A stretch of DNA of 47,504 nucleotides from Methylomicrobium sp. (GTDB lineage Bacteria; Pseudomonadota; Gammaproteobacteria; Methylococcales; Methylomonadaceae): assembly GCA_018333785.1 (NCBI GenBank), contig JAGXSU010000178.1:1-47504 (forward strand), in the 5' to 3' direction. Below are positions 17,418 through 25,549 of this stretch, piece by piece. Both the position numbers and the translations under genes were made by a program. A model generated the notes under the pieces. It made no database searches and was not told the origin of the DNA. It was given only the letters and a program-made list of their open reading frames with translations. The first letter of the stretch is position 1. Each line of letters opens with the position of its first letter.

Positions 17418-18290
17418 TTATCGGCTTTTGATGACACCGTGTTCATCTGAAAGAATGATTTCCACCCGGCGATTTTGTTGTTTTCCCAATTCAGTGTCGT
17501 TGGATGCGATCGGGTAGGTTTTGCCGTAACCCACTGCATTGATTCTGCTAGGGTGAATGCCTTGGTGGTTTAAAGCAACTTTAACCGCTTCGGCTCTTTT
17601 TTCCGATAAAGTCTGATTATAACTATCAGAGCCGGTACTGTCCGTGTGACCTTCAATAAGCACATTGCGTTCCGGATATTTTTCAAGAAACTCAACCAAT
17701 TTTGTCAGAATACGCAGTCCGCCCTCGTTAATGTCTGCTTTGTTGTAATCAAATAACACGTCACCCAAGGTAAGCACCATGCCTCTGTCGGTAGCTTGTG
17801 CTTGCAACTCAGTTAACTGTCTGGCCAGATCTTCGGCTTTTTGTCTGGCTTCTTCAGATTCTCTCAAGGCTTGTTCGGCTTTTTTTTGTGCTTCTTGAGC
17901 TTGCCGTGCTCTCAAATCAGCTTCCATTGTCCGCGCTTCAAGTTGAATGTTTTTTCGTTCCGCTTGAGCTTTGGTGATGATCTCTTTGGCAACCGCACTG
18001 TCGGCTTTGTATTGAGCAATTTGAGTTCTAAGCTGGGTTTTGTAAGCCATACTCTGAAGCGCAGATTCGTCGCCTCCTTCACTCTCAAGCGCTTTTAAAG
18101 CAGAGAGAGATTCCTCGGCCTCTCTTAATGCGACAGGGGCTTTTTCTGCAATGATGGGGTCGTTCTGTACGCTTCTTACCAGAATTTCTGCTTTAACGAT
18201 GTCCTGATGAGGTTGAGTGGCACAGGCAGAGAGTAAAAAAATCAAAGAACAAACAAAAGTCAGCTTCGCGGTCATCATGATCGGTTTCAT
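17418..18290 (-). CDS. OmpA-family lipoprotein with DUF4398-like N-terminal region
   Basis: The 290-residue protein has a lipoprotein signal (LLSACATQ, lipidated Cys at about 23). A DUF4398-type helical region spans about 25-110, followed by a long Glu/Lys/Ala-rich coiled coil (about 110-170). The C-terminal OmpA peptidoglycan-binding domain has LTKLVEFLEKYPERNVLIEG, HTDSTGSDSYNQTLSEKRAE and the final IASNDTELGKQQNRRVEII. It probably links the outer membrane to peptidoglycan. A second DUF4398-type lipoprotein lies 36 bp upstream on the same strand, as is common for this pair. Confidence 0.9.
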   Translation of the reverse strand: MKPIMMTAKLTFVCSLIFLLSACATQPHQDIVKAEILVRSVQNDPIIAEKAPVALREAEESLSALKALESEGGDESALQSMAYKTQLRTQIAQYKADSAVAKEIITKAQAERKNIQLEARTMEADLRARQAQEAQKKAEQALRESEEARQKAEDLARQLTELQAQATDRGMVLTLGDVLFDYNKADINEGGLRILTKLVEFLEKYPERNVLIEGHTDSTGSDSYNQTLSEKRAEAVKVALNHQGIHPSRINAVGYGKTYPIASNDTELGKQQNRRVEIILSDEHGVIKSR

Positions 18291-18326
18291 AAAACGTTAA
18301 AAAATAAAATATGTGGTTTGGGCTGA

Positions 18327-18722
18327 TTATTGTTTAACAGATTGATATCGCAGTGACTCTTGTTTCAATACCAGGATGCTCTCCTGAATATCTTCGGCCG
18401 CTTGCTTGTTTTTAATGGCCTCTGTCTTGGATTTGGCTAATTCCGCTTCAATCTCTGCGACGGAGGCTAAATTTCTGGCTTCTTCATAACGCTCATCTTT
18501 TAGTGCCTGTTGCGCTTTTTCTAGGGTTTGATGAGCCTGTCTCAACTCCAAAGGGGCATGAGTCTGTGCTCCATCTTCCTGGGCTTCTTCAATGACATAA
18601 GAACTGCGAGTAATTTCTTCGTAAGGGGGTGGTGTAGTTGTGCAAGAGACAATCAGCGAATAAAAAGGAATAAGAAAAAAGCGATTAAGTAGGGTAGGCC
18701 GAAAAATTCGACGGATGAGCAT
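18327..18722 (-). CDS. DUF4398-type small lipoprotein
   Basis: A 131-residue protein with an N-terminal signal and lipobox LIVSC-TTTPPP. It then has the DUF4398 pattern of paired helices (APLELRQAHQTLEKAQQALK, EEARNLASVAEIEAELAKSK) ending in a charged coil. The start at 18722 is chosen because GGAGGA lies 8 bases upstream; an ATG six codons earlier overlaps that site. It is the first gene of a two-gene unit with the OmpA-type lipoprotein. Its function is not established beyond the envelope location. Confidence 0.82.
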   Translation of the reverse strand: MLIRRIFRPTLLNRFFLIPFYSLIVSCTTTPPPYEEITRSSYVIEEAQEDGAQTHAPLELRQAHQTLEKAQQALKDERYEEARNLASVAEIEAELAKSKTEAIKNKQAAEDIQESILVLKQESLRYQSVKQ

Positions 18723-19026
18723 TAAAAATTTCCTCCGCAAAGGCTGAATAATGATTCTGGGTGATTAAAACACGGTCTTGATAATCGCTGTTTATGAGCA
18801 AATTTTCAAGTTAATTTGAATCGATTGCGGGTTACAGCATCATTTGTTATCTCCAGAGTCAAGATCATGGGCTATAGTCTGAGAATAAACAAAGTGAGAA
18901 GGCAACTGTAAGTTCAGTAGTAAAAAGGTTTTTGATCCAGGGAAATTAAGCGGTGATCAATAAAAAACGCTTTACTTTGCAAAATTATCGCGATAAAAAG
19001 CATTTTTTAATTACGGAGGCAAAATT

Positions 19027-19254
19027 ATGGCCGGTTCTACGTCAGATGTATTGTCCGAAGATATGGATTATGACGACGAAGATGCTGTTGTTATCGCGGT
19101 CGACGAATCAGACGAATCAGAGGACTCGATCCAGGCAAAAGCAGGATCAAATTATGACAAAGTGGATGCGCGTAGAAAAATTGAATTGTATTGGGAGAAA
19201 CGGAGACTTAAAGAAGAATTTGGCGATATTGAAGACTTCGATCTGGACTTTTAA
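19027..19254 (+). CDS. PA3496-family small acidic protein
   Basis: The 75-residue protein has a very acidic first half (DYDDEDAVVIAVDESDESED) and a C-terminal pattern DARRKIELYWEKRRLKEEFG with an aromatic/acidic tail, as in the PA3496 family described as putative envelope-integrity proteins. GGAGG at 19016-19020 sits 6-7 bases from the ATG. It is monocistronic. The family name is by pattern and its biochemical role is unknown. Confidence 0.75.
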   Translation: MAGSTSDVLSEDMDYDDEDAVVIAVDESDESEDSIQAKAGSNYDKVDARRKIELYWEKRRLKEEFGDIEDFDLDF

Positions 19255-19490
19255 AGTTGTTTTACCTGAACCTATTTGATTGATAAGTGATTAGCACATC
19301 AAGCTAACAGACTTTATTCCTCTTAATTGTCATACCGGCATGGACGCAGGTTTGACAGTTTGTTTTTATAGACTCCCCGCCACACGCTAGACTTAAATTC
19401 CAAAAGATTGCGATTTAAATTCAGTTACAGCGGGTGTTAGAACAATTCATCAGCATTTTAACCGCTTGGATTTAACTCAATAAATAACGG

Positions 19491-20042
19491 TTATTTCATC
19501 ATCTTGTCTTGAAAAATCACATCCAGTTTTTGAGTATTATCATTATTCAGATAGGGTTCGTTATATTGAACCGGTGGTGATGGTAAAGGCGCAGGTGTAT
19601 TCACCTGTTCGGCAATTGCGGCAGGCCTGGGTCTTCTAACCTGTTCTGATTCGTCCAGTCTATAAGTTTCACCGTAAGTGGTATCCGTATCAAAATCGTC
19701 CCAGATATAAACCGGTTGAGCAATAGGTTGGGTTGGAAGTGGAAAAGTAATTAAGTCGGCAATTCCCACACCTACTCGACCTCCCATGTTTACAATCCCC
19801 TTGAATGCGCCGCCGACCAAGCCATAGAAAATATTGCTTTGGTTGGTGGTGTTGATAATATTTTTTGGGACCTCAAGAGGACTGGTCGCTATATTGGCAA
19901 AACCAATCAGCGCTTTATGACCGATTTTTTCACCATAGCTGCCGCCCGGGCGGAAAGACGTATCAGCGAGCACTGGGGAATTTAATAAGGAGCAGAACCC
20001 AAGGGTTGAGAGTCCCACAATAACGCGTCGATATTTTGTCAT
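19491..20042 (-). CDS. Exosortase system-associated protein, TIGR04073 type
   Basis: The 183-residue secreted protein has a signal peptide (about 1-26, ending SPVLA-DT), then the family core SYGEKIGHKALIGFANIATS, PLEVPKN and a Gly-rich hydrophobic segment (FYGLVGGAFKGIVNMGGRVGVG), DLITFPLPTQP and the aromatic motif QPVYIWDDF. This family travels with exosortase/PEP-CTERM genes. Two CTERM substrates and a TPR lipoprotein of that system are in this window. The C-terminal 60 residues are Pro-rich and unlike the rest. It is 56 bp from tex. Confidence 0.82.
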   Translation of the reverse strand: MTKYRRVIVGLSTLGFCSLLNSPVLADTSFRPGGSYGEKIGHKALIGFANIATSPLEVPKNIINTTNQSNIFYGLVGGAFKGIVNMGGRVGVGIADLITFPLPTQPIAQPVYIWDDFDTDTTYGETYRLDESEQVRRPRPAAIAEQVNTPAPLPSPPVQYNEPYLNNDNTQKLDVIFQDKMMK

Positions 20043-20098
20043 GTCAAATCCTGCCGGTCAGATTAATTTAGGGAAGAGTATAGCAGAGCATCTCCGTT

Positions 20099-22378
20099 TT
20101 ATTTTTTCAGCGCCTTGGCAAAAGCATTAGCCATACTGCCCTGAAGCGGTTTTTCGGATGACTGTTTGGCTTTGTGATTGTGTTGAGGTTGAGGTGTTGA
20201 TTTAACTGCTTCTATTGGCGAATCTTTTCTCATCGTCAAAGCGATACGTTGCCTGCTGACATCAACTTCCAGTACTTTGACGGATACCATATCACCGGTT
20301 TTTACAACGGTGCGCGGGTCTTTGACAAATTCATCGGCCAGATGGGATATATGGACAAGACCGTCCTGGTGAACGCCGATGTCGACAAACGCTCCGAAAT
20401 TGGCGACATTGGTGACAACACCCTCAAGGATCATGCCCGGTTTTAAATCGGTAATTTTTTCAACGCCTTCTTTATATTTGACGCTCTTGAATTCAGGGCG
20501 CGGGTCACGGCCGGGCTTTTCAAGCTCTTTGATAATATCGGTAACGGTGGGCAGGCCGAATTTTTCATTGGTAAAATTAGCAGGTTCCAGCGTTCTTAAA
20601 AAACTGCTTTGGCCTAGCAGATCACGGATGGTTTTTCCGGTTTTTCCGATAATCGCTTCAACGACCGGATAAGCTTCCGGATGGACGGCAGAGGCATCCA
20701 GAGGATTGGTACCATTCATGATGCGCAGAAATCCAGCCGCCTGTTCAAAAGCCTTTTCTCCCAATCGAGGTACTTTTTTAAGTTGTGCGCGATTTTTGAA
20801 AGGCCCATTTTGATCGCGAAAAGCGACAATATTTTCACTGACTCCGGCAGATAAACCCGAGACCTGTTTCAACAAAGCGACCGAGGCCGTGTTGACATCA
20901 ACGCCTACCGCATTAACGCAATCCTCAACAACAGTATCCAGCATTCGGGCCAGTTGCGCCTGATTGACATCATGCTGATACTGGCCCACACCAATCGACT
21001 TGGGATCAATTTTAACCAGTTCAGCCAATGGATCTTGCAGACGTCTGGCGATTGACACGGCACCTCTGAGCGATACGTCCAGATCGGGGAATTCTTTAGC
21101 GGCCAGTTCTGATGCCGAATAAACGGATGCGCCTGCTTCTGATACCGTTAATTTGCTGAATGTAAGCTCAGGATGCCGCTTCATCACATCAGCAACCAGT
21201 TGGTCTGTTTCGCGCGATGCCGTGCCATTACCGATGCTGACCAGATCGACTTGATAGTGTTTGATGTGCCGCGCCAGTTTGGCTATCGATTCATCCCATT
21301 GATTCTTAGGCTGATGGGGGTAAATGGTATCGGTTGCCAGGACTTTTCCGGTAGGGTCGACAATCGCGACTTTTACCCCGGTTCGAATGCCGGGGTCCAA
21401 ACCCATCGTTGCTTTAGGGCCGGCGGGTGCAGCCAGTAATAAATCGCGCAAGTTGTTTGCAAATACGCGTATAGCTTCAAGTTCGGCCGCTTCCCTTAAC
21501 CTCAGTTTCAAGTCCAGATCGATCCGCGTGTAAAGTTTGATTTTCCAGGCATAACGCGCGGTTTCGGCCAGCCAGGCCTCGGCAGGTTTATTGATGTCGG
21601 TGATGTTCAGGTGTCTTGCAACCCATTGTTCGCAGCGTTGATGCTCTTCTTTTTCATCGGTGCCCGGTTTGAGCGAGAGATTCAGCAAATCTTCATTGCG
21701 TCCCCGGAAAAGAGCGAGTGCACGATGAGAGGGGATTTTGTCGATGGCTTCCTGGTAATCGAAATAGTCTTTGAATTTTGCAGCTTCCTGTTCTTTATTA
21801 GGAACGAGCGTGGCATGCATGACGCCTTTTTGCCAGACTCGTTCCCTGAGTTCTGTCAGCAACGCGGCGTCTTCTGAAATGCGTTCCATGATTATTTGCC
21901 TCGCACCTTCCAATGCGGTAGCACTGTCGTTTATACCCATCTCAGTATTGAGATAACCGAGCGCCGCTTCATCGGGGATCAGGTTGCGATTTTCCAGAAG
22001 TGCGTCTGCAAGAGGTTCCAGTCCCGCTTCGCGGGCAATTTGCGCTTTTGTGCGCCGTTTGGGTTTGAACGGTAAATATAAATCTTCCAAAAGTGTTTTG
22101 GTGTCAGCATTCAGTAAGGCTTGTTCCAAATCGGGTGTGAGTTTGCCTTGGCTGCCAATACTGTCCAGAATGGTGGCTCGACGGTCATTTAACTCACGCA
22201 GATAAATAAGCCGCTCTTCCAGATTTCTTAATTGGGTATCATCCAAACCCCCCGTTGCCTCTTTTCGATATCTGGCTATGAAAGGGACTGTGGAGCCCTC
22301 ATCCAGCAGTGAAACGGCGGCATTAACCTGGTGGAAAGAAACAGCTAATTCTTCTGCGATGCGTTTTATGACGTCCAT
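20099..22378 (-). CDS. tex: Tex-family RNA-binding transcription accessory protein
   Basis: A 759-residue cytoplasmic protein with the full Tex series. The N-terminal helical region has [20 protein letters not shown]. The YqgF/RuvC-like domain starts near residue 325 ([18 protein letters not shown]). A helix-hairpin-helix region follows ([19 protein letters not shown]), and the C-terminal S1 RNA-binding domain spans about 645-715 ([36 protein letters not shown]). The ATG at 22378 is preferred to a TTG three codons earlier. No defect is seen. Confidence 0.97.
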   Translation of the reverse strand: MDVIKRIAEELAVSFHQVNAAVSLLDEGSTVPFIARYRKEATGGLDDTQLRNLEERLIYLRELNDRRATILDSIGSQGKLTPDLEQALLNADTKTLLEDLYLPFKPKRRTKAQIAREAGLEPLADALLENRNLIPDEAALGYLNTEMGINDSATALEGARQIIMERISEDAALLTELRERVWQKGVMHATLVPNKEQEAAKFKDYFDYQEAIDKIPSHRALALFRGRNEDLLNLSLKPGTDEKEEHQRCEQWVARHLNITDINKPAEAWLAETARYAWKIKLYTRIDLDLKLRLREAAELEAIRVFANNLRDLLLAAPAGPKATMGLDPGIRTGVKVAIVDPTGKVLATDTIYPHQPKNQWDESIAKLARHIKHYQVDLVSIGNGTASRETDQLVADVMKRHPELTFSKLTVSEAGASVYSASELAAKEFPDLDVSLRGAVSIARRLQDPLAELVKIDPKSIGVGQYQHDVNQAQLARMLDTVVEDCVNAVGVDVNTASVALLKQVSGLSAGVSENIVAFRDQNGPFKNRAQLKKVPRLGEKAFEQAAGFLRIMNGTNPLDASAVHPEAYPVVEAIIGKTGKTIRDLLGQSSFLRTLEPANFTNEKFGLPTVTDIIKELEKPGRDPRPEFKSVKYKEGVEKITDLKPGMILEGVVTNVANFGAFVDIGVHQDGLVHISHLADEFVKDPRTVVKTGDMVSVKVLEVDVSRQRIALTMRKDSPIEAVKSTPQPQHNHKAKQSSEKPLQGSMANAFAKALKK

Positions 22379-22577
22379 GGATCTCAATAAGTGTGTTTTT
22401 TCAAGGGAGCCATTTTAACAAGAGCAGGGTATCTAAAAAACATTTCTTTATAGGGTTCAAGACTGCGAGATGTAAAACTAGTAATTTCTGATCTTCACCA
22501 TCAGAAAAGTGTATGAAATGATTTAATCGATGACGCTTTCCGAGATTACAATACACCGCATTATTCAAGGAGAACTT

Positions 22578-23114
22578 ATGAAAGTAAAAGAAAGACGCCA
22601 CGGCATTGTTCTGGTTAATACCGGTGAAGGTAAGGGTAAATCATCAAGCGCATTTGGCATGGTGTTTCGGGCAGCCGGTTGGGGTATGAAAGTCTGTGTG
22701 ATTCAGTTTATCAAAGGCCAGTGGCAGACCGGCGAGCAGAGAGCGGCCGAGCGGTTTGATAATATCGAGTGGCATGCCCTTGGAGATGGCTTTACCTGGG
22801 ATACCAAAAACCCCGAGCAGGATATAAAAACCAGTCGGGAGATTTGGGAGTTCAGTAAGCAGAAAATTCTTTCCGAAGAATTTGATTTTGTTTTGCTGGA
22901 TGAAATCAATTATTGCTGCGGCTATAACTGGATTTCCGGACAGGAAATTGCAGACTTTATAACCAATGAAAAACCCAAATGGCTGCATCTGGTGTTGACA
23001 GGCCGTAATGCATCCCCGGAAGTTATAGACCTTGCCGATACCGTTACGCAAATGATGCCGATCAAGCACGCATTTTCTAAAGGGATAAAAGCGGAGCAGG
23101 GTGTTGAATTTTGA
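22578..23114 (+). CDS. cobO: Cob(I)yrinic acid a,c-diamide adenosyltransferase
   Basis: It adenosylates the cobalt of corrinoids from ATP in cobalamin synthesis or salvage (CobO/BtuR/CobA). The 178-residue protein begins ERRHGIVLVNTGEGKGKSSS with the P-loop GEGKGKS near residue 15, followed by VIQFIKGQWQTGE, GFTWDTKNPEQD, LLDEINY and the end motif ADTVTQMMPIKHAFSKGIKA. Start ATG 22578 has AAGGAGAA just upstream. It stands alone; no cobalamin riboswitch is visible in the 200 bp before it. Confidence 0.96.
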   Translation: MKVKERRHGIVLVNTGEGKGKSSSAFGMVFRAAGWGMKVCVIQFIKGQWQTGEQRAAERFDNIEWHALGDGFTWDTKNPEQDIKTSREIWEFSKQKILSEEFDFVLLDEINYCCGYNWISGQEIADFITNEKPKWLHLVLTGRNASPEVIDLADTVTQMMPIKHAFSKGIKAEQGVEF

Positions 23115-23260
23115 TTAATCCGGATAATTTGTAGGTTTATTGTCTGGCGGCATTGCTGAGTCAACCGTAATGACATAGAATTTTCTGCCAGGTTTGAACC
23201 TGGCAAATTAAAGTTATTTTGTATCTGCTCGTCCCCTTAAATCAGTCACCCAAACACTTG

Positions 23261-23282
23261 ATTCAAGCGGGCGAGTAGTTAC
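23261..23282 (+). repeat. Short dispersed motif, second copy
   Basis: Partner of the motif at 14689-14713, sharing TTCAAG, GGGCGAG and AGTTAC. It lies in the gap before the 23329 gene. Confidence 0.4.
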
Positions 23283-23328
23283 GTTATGTTTTAAATTCAT
23301 TCTTAATCAAACTTTATGAGGACATTTT

Positions 23329-23691
23329 ATGTCTGAAACACAAAAAATAATCGGAGCCGTCTTGGGGGTCATCATTATTGGTTTTCTGATTGTGGGTACC
23401 AGTAAGGAGAAGACACCGGAAGAGATGGAAGCAGCATCGATGATGCTTTCTTACAGTTCGATGCAGACTATGGCAGGCCAGAAATGTCCTGCTGCGGTAT
23501 TGAAGGAGACTGGGGAGCAGGTCTATTTTCCTTCCGAGACAAAATCTGATAAAGCTACTTTTATCACCTTAATGTATAAAGGTGAAACCGAAAAATTCAA
23601 AAACGCCTCCTGCACACTCCATTTAAATCTCGGAGGAATTTCCGAATTAATCATTGATGACAAGGTTGTCATAAAAAAACAGGTAAAGTAA
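23329..23691 (+). CDS. Hypothetical membrane-anchored protein, 120 aa
   Basis: Not recognised. The ATG at 23329 has TGAGGA about 8 bases upstream. One N-terminal helix (residues 7-24, IIGAVLGVIIIGFLIVGT) is followed by a polar domain with two cysteines (about residues 52 and 89) that could form a disulphide in the periplasm. The C-terminal half looks beta-rich. It is monocistronic. Confidence 0.55.
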   Translation: MSETQKIIGAVLGVIIIGFLIVGTSKEKTPEEMEAASMMLSYSSMQTMAGQKCPAAVLKETGEQVYFPSETKSDKATFITLMYKGETEKFKNASCTLHLNLGGISELIIDDKVVIKKQVK

Positions 23692-23998
23692 GCCGCCTTT
23701 TTTGCCCAATGCCATAGGTTTATCTGTATTTGTTTATAGATGGAACCATAGCCTATGGCTTGGTCTTAAGAGCAGTGCGAAACGCTTTGAGTTTACCGCC
23801 GAATTCTTTCGGGGGATTTGACTGTTTTGATGCTTTGGATGGTTTGAATCCGCGCTCTTATTCATTGTAAGAATAGCCATCCTTGGCTTGCCGTTTTTAT
23901 GGTTCTGATTTGACCTGTGACTTAACAGGTCTGAAGAACCGCTGAGATAAAGTCCTTAGGTCCGGTAGAAGAACTGCTTATTTTGGAAGGGATATACT
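23692..23998. other. Intergenic region with two hairpins
   Basis: No gene is seen. A long inverted repeat pairs 23706-23718 (CCAATGCCATAGG) with 23752-23763 (CCTATGGCTTGG) across a 33-nt loop. A second composite hairpin at 23901-23940 pairs GGTTCT with AGAACC and, inside it, GACCTGT with ACAGGTC. They lie between two converging genes and may serve as transcription stops, though neither has a clean T-run. Confidence 0.4.
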
Positions 23999-24931
23999 TT
24001 AAGCTGTTTTTTCTTTTTTACGACCGAATGACATCAAGCCTACCAAGCCACTGCCCATCAACCAGACAGCTGCAGGAACGGGGACTGGCGATGTGGAAAT
24101 TTCAAGTTTGTAATCTGCAATATTTGCGTTCCAGCGGCCAACACCTGCGCCTCCTAAGTAGACAGAATAGACTTGACCGGCCAAGGCTAAGAAGGATAAG
24201 CCATTATCTGCGTCAACAGTTCCGCTATGAGTTAAATAAGTCAGGCTAGGGATTAAATTTGCGTTATTTTGATAGAAAGGATCGTTCTTATCAAAGTTGC
24301 TGGGCGTTGCACAGCCTGGGCAGTTCCATGCGCCGTGATGAGAGTAGTTTTGGGTATTTTTATCCATGCCGGTGAATACCGTGATACCAAAGTTTTGAAT
24401 ATCATAGCCGGTGCCGGTTACCACTGAGGGTTTTAACGTAACCCACATGTCTTCATCGGCTTTGATTAAGCCGATATCGGTTTGGTGCTTCCAGCCGGTA
24501 GGTCCGTTTGCTGTTGGGTTACCGTTGGCATCTATGCCTTCATCCTGCCAGGCACCCGCGCCTGTATCAATTTCCGCTTTAAAGCCGTAGCTGTTTATAG
24601 CATTTTGAGTGGATACCTCATAAGTACCGCCTACAGAATGAAGTGCTGCCGCCCAGTTTAAATGAGAGGAACCGGTGTAGCCAAAAGGCAGTCCATTGCC
24701 TGCAGTGCCAACCCAAGGCATTACCGTGCCTTTATTGCCTTGGCTTTCAGGGCCGGTTTTGATTCCATCGCCATTGGTATCGGCAATACGAACCCAGCCA
24801 TCTGTTGCGGTTGGTGAAGCAGTTTGAAAAATATTGTACATAACATGCGCAGATGCGCTTGAAACAGAACCGATTGTTAAGGCTGAACCTGCAAGCGCCA
24901 AAGATACAGCTTTTGCTAATTTAGTTGTCAT
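23999..24931 (-). CDS. VPLPA-CTERM (PEP-CTERM class) secreted surface protein
   Basis: The 310-residue protein starts with MTTKLAKAVSLALAGSALTI, a signal peptide cleaved near SSASA-HV. It has no recognised catalytic domain: it is Gly/Asn/Thr-rich with two cysteines in NCPGC. It ends with the sorting signal VPVPAAVWLMGSGLVGLMSF followed by RKK. Such tails are recognised by an exosortase/archaeosortase-like protease for release or anchoring at the cell surface. ATG 24931 is preferred; an ATG six codons upstream (24949) is possible but places GAGGA inside the gene. The 5' region carries a sigma-54 type promoter and a probable c-di-GMP riboswitch, so it is a regulated substrate. Confidence 0.85.
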   Translation of the reverse strand: MTTKLAKAVSLALAGSALTIGSVSSASAHVMYNIFQTASPTATDGWVRIADTNGDGIKTGPESQGNKGTVMPWVGTAGNGLPFGYTGSSHLNWAAALHSVGGTYEVSTQNAINSYGFKAEIDTGAGAWQDEGIDANGNPTANGPTGWKHQTDIGLIKADEDMWVTLKPSVVTGTGYDIQNFGITVFTGMDKNTQNYSHHGAWNCPGCATPSNFDKNDPFYQNNANLIPSLTYLTHSGTVDADNGLSFLALAGQVYSVYLGGAGVGRWNANIADYKLEISTSPVPVPAAVWLMGSGLVGLMSFGRKKEKTA

Positions 24932-24994
24932 CACTTTTAGTGTCCTCATGGTTTATTTGCTTATGTAGTAAGTGATGTCTGCCGGCCTCGTTAA

Positions 24995-25108
24995 AACGAA
25001 AAAGCAAAGCAGACCTCCTTTGAAAGGAGGCGACCCGGCTATCTTGAAATCAATTGATTCAAGACCCATAGGCTTTCCGACCCTGTCTCGCAACAGGTGT
25101 GGCGATCT
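24995..25108 (-). promoter_or_regulatory. Probable cyclic-di-GMP-I (GEMM) riboswitch plus terminator-like hairpin
   Basis: Read on the minus strand from 25108, the leader shows CGCCACACC, a hairpin CCTGTT-GCGA-GACAGG with a GNRA tetraloop, GGGTCGGAAAGCC, TATGGGTCTTGAA, a second stem closed by TTCAAGATAGCCGGGT, then CGCC. This order and the blocks AAAGCC, GGGTC and AGCCGGGT follow the GEMM-I consensus (GGACGCAAAGCC ... GGGTC ... AGCCGGGT). Right after it comes a perfect hairpin CCTCCTTT-G-AAAGGAGG (25014-25030) followed by a T-rich run, a plausible terminator expression platform. Deviations: GTCGGAAAGCC replaces GACGCAAAGCC, and I cannot draw a convincing P1 stem. Confidence 0.66.
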
Positions 25109-25146
25109 ACTGATATCATCGAATAAGTCAGTATGACTTCCATAAA

Positions 25147-25163
25147 AGCAATTACCGAGCCAA
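25147..25163 (-). promoter_or_regulatory. Sigma-54 (RpoN) type promoter of the VPLPA-CTERM gene
   Basis: The minus strand reads TTGGCTCGGTAATTGCT, matching TGGCACG-N4-TTGCT with one difference. GG at -24 and GC at -12 are separated by exactly 10 bases. The predicted start near 25136 lies about 28 bases before the riboswitch aptamer, which is the arrangement expected of a real leader. Confidence 0.65.
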
Positions 25164-25214
25164 TACTGACCAAGTAAGCGGGCGAGGATTTTATTTTTTT
25201 GATGAGAGAATAAG

Positions 25215-25248
25215 CAATTGATTATATTGAAATTAAAATAATCAATTG
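25215..25248. repeat. 11-bp perfect inverted repeat
   Basis: CAATTGATTAT at 25215-25225 is the exact complement of ATAATCAATTG at 25238-25248, with a 12-nt AT-rich loop. It lies about 70 bp upstream of the sigma-54 type promoter and could be a protein-binding site or a weak hairpin. Confidence 0.5.
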
Positions 25249-25329
25249 ATAGCGAAGTGACGTTTTTAAAGCCGATTTAGTTATTGAGGCTTGAAGTCAT
25301 CATATTTGGGAAAAGAGAAGATTCAATAA

Positions 25330-25345
25330 TGCGTCATATGACGCA
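25330..25345. promoter_or_regulatory. 16-bp perfect palindrome, candidate enhancer site
   Basis: TGCGTCATATGACGCA is identical on both strands. It lies about 195 bp upstream of the predicted start of the VPLPA-CTERM transcript, the usual distance for an enhancer-binding activator of a sigma-54 promoter. The PEP-CTERM systems known from other bacteria include a sigma-54-dependent regulator, PrsR; binding of such a protein here is inference. Confidence 0.45.
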
Positions 25346-25549
25346 GTCACATACAAAAAGTGTGGGATATGACCTGAGATTTTTGATCTCTGCATTTTTG
25401 TTAAAACCGAATTGACGGGAAGTGATTTAAAAATGCAGCCTTCTTGTATCAGAATGAGCTCTGAGATTTAAGTAGGGCTAACTTTTGAATAAGTTAAATC
25501 TATCAACCGCATCAGTGGCGGTGATAGATTTAACCCATTTTGGAAAGGT

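Noticed and set aside
22402-22577. Cobalamin riboswitch before cobO
   Set aside because: No B12-box-like sequence or long structured leader is visible; the gap is only 175 bp.
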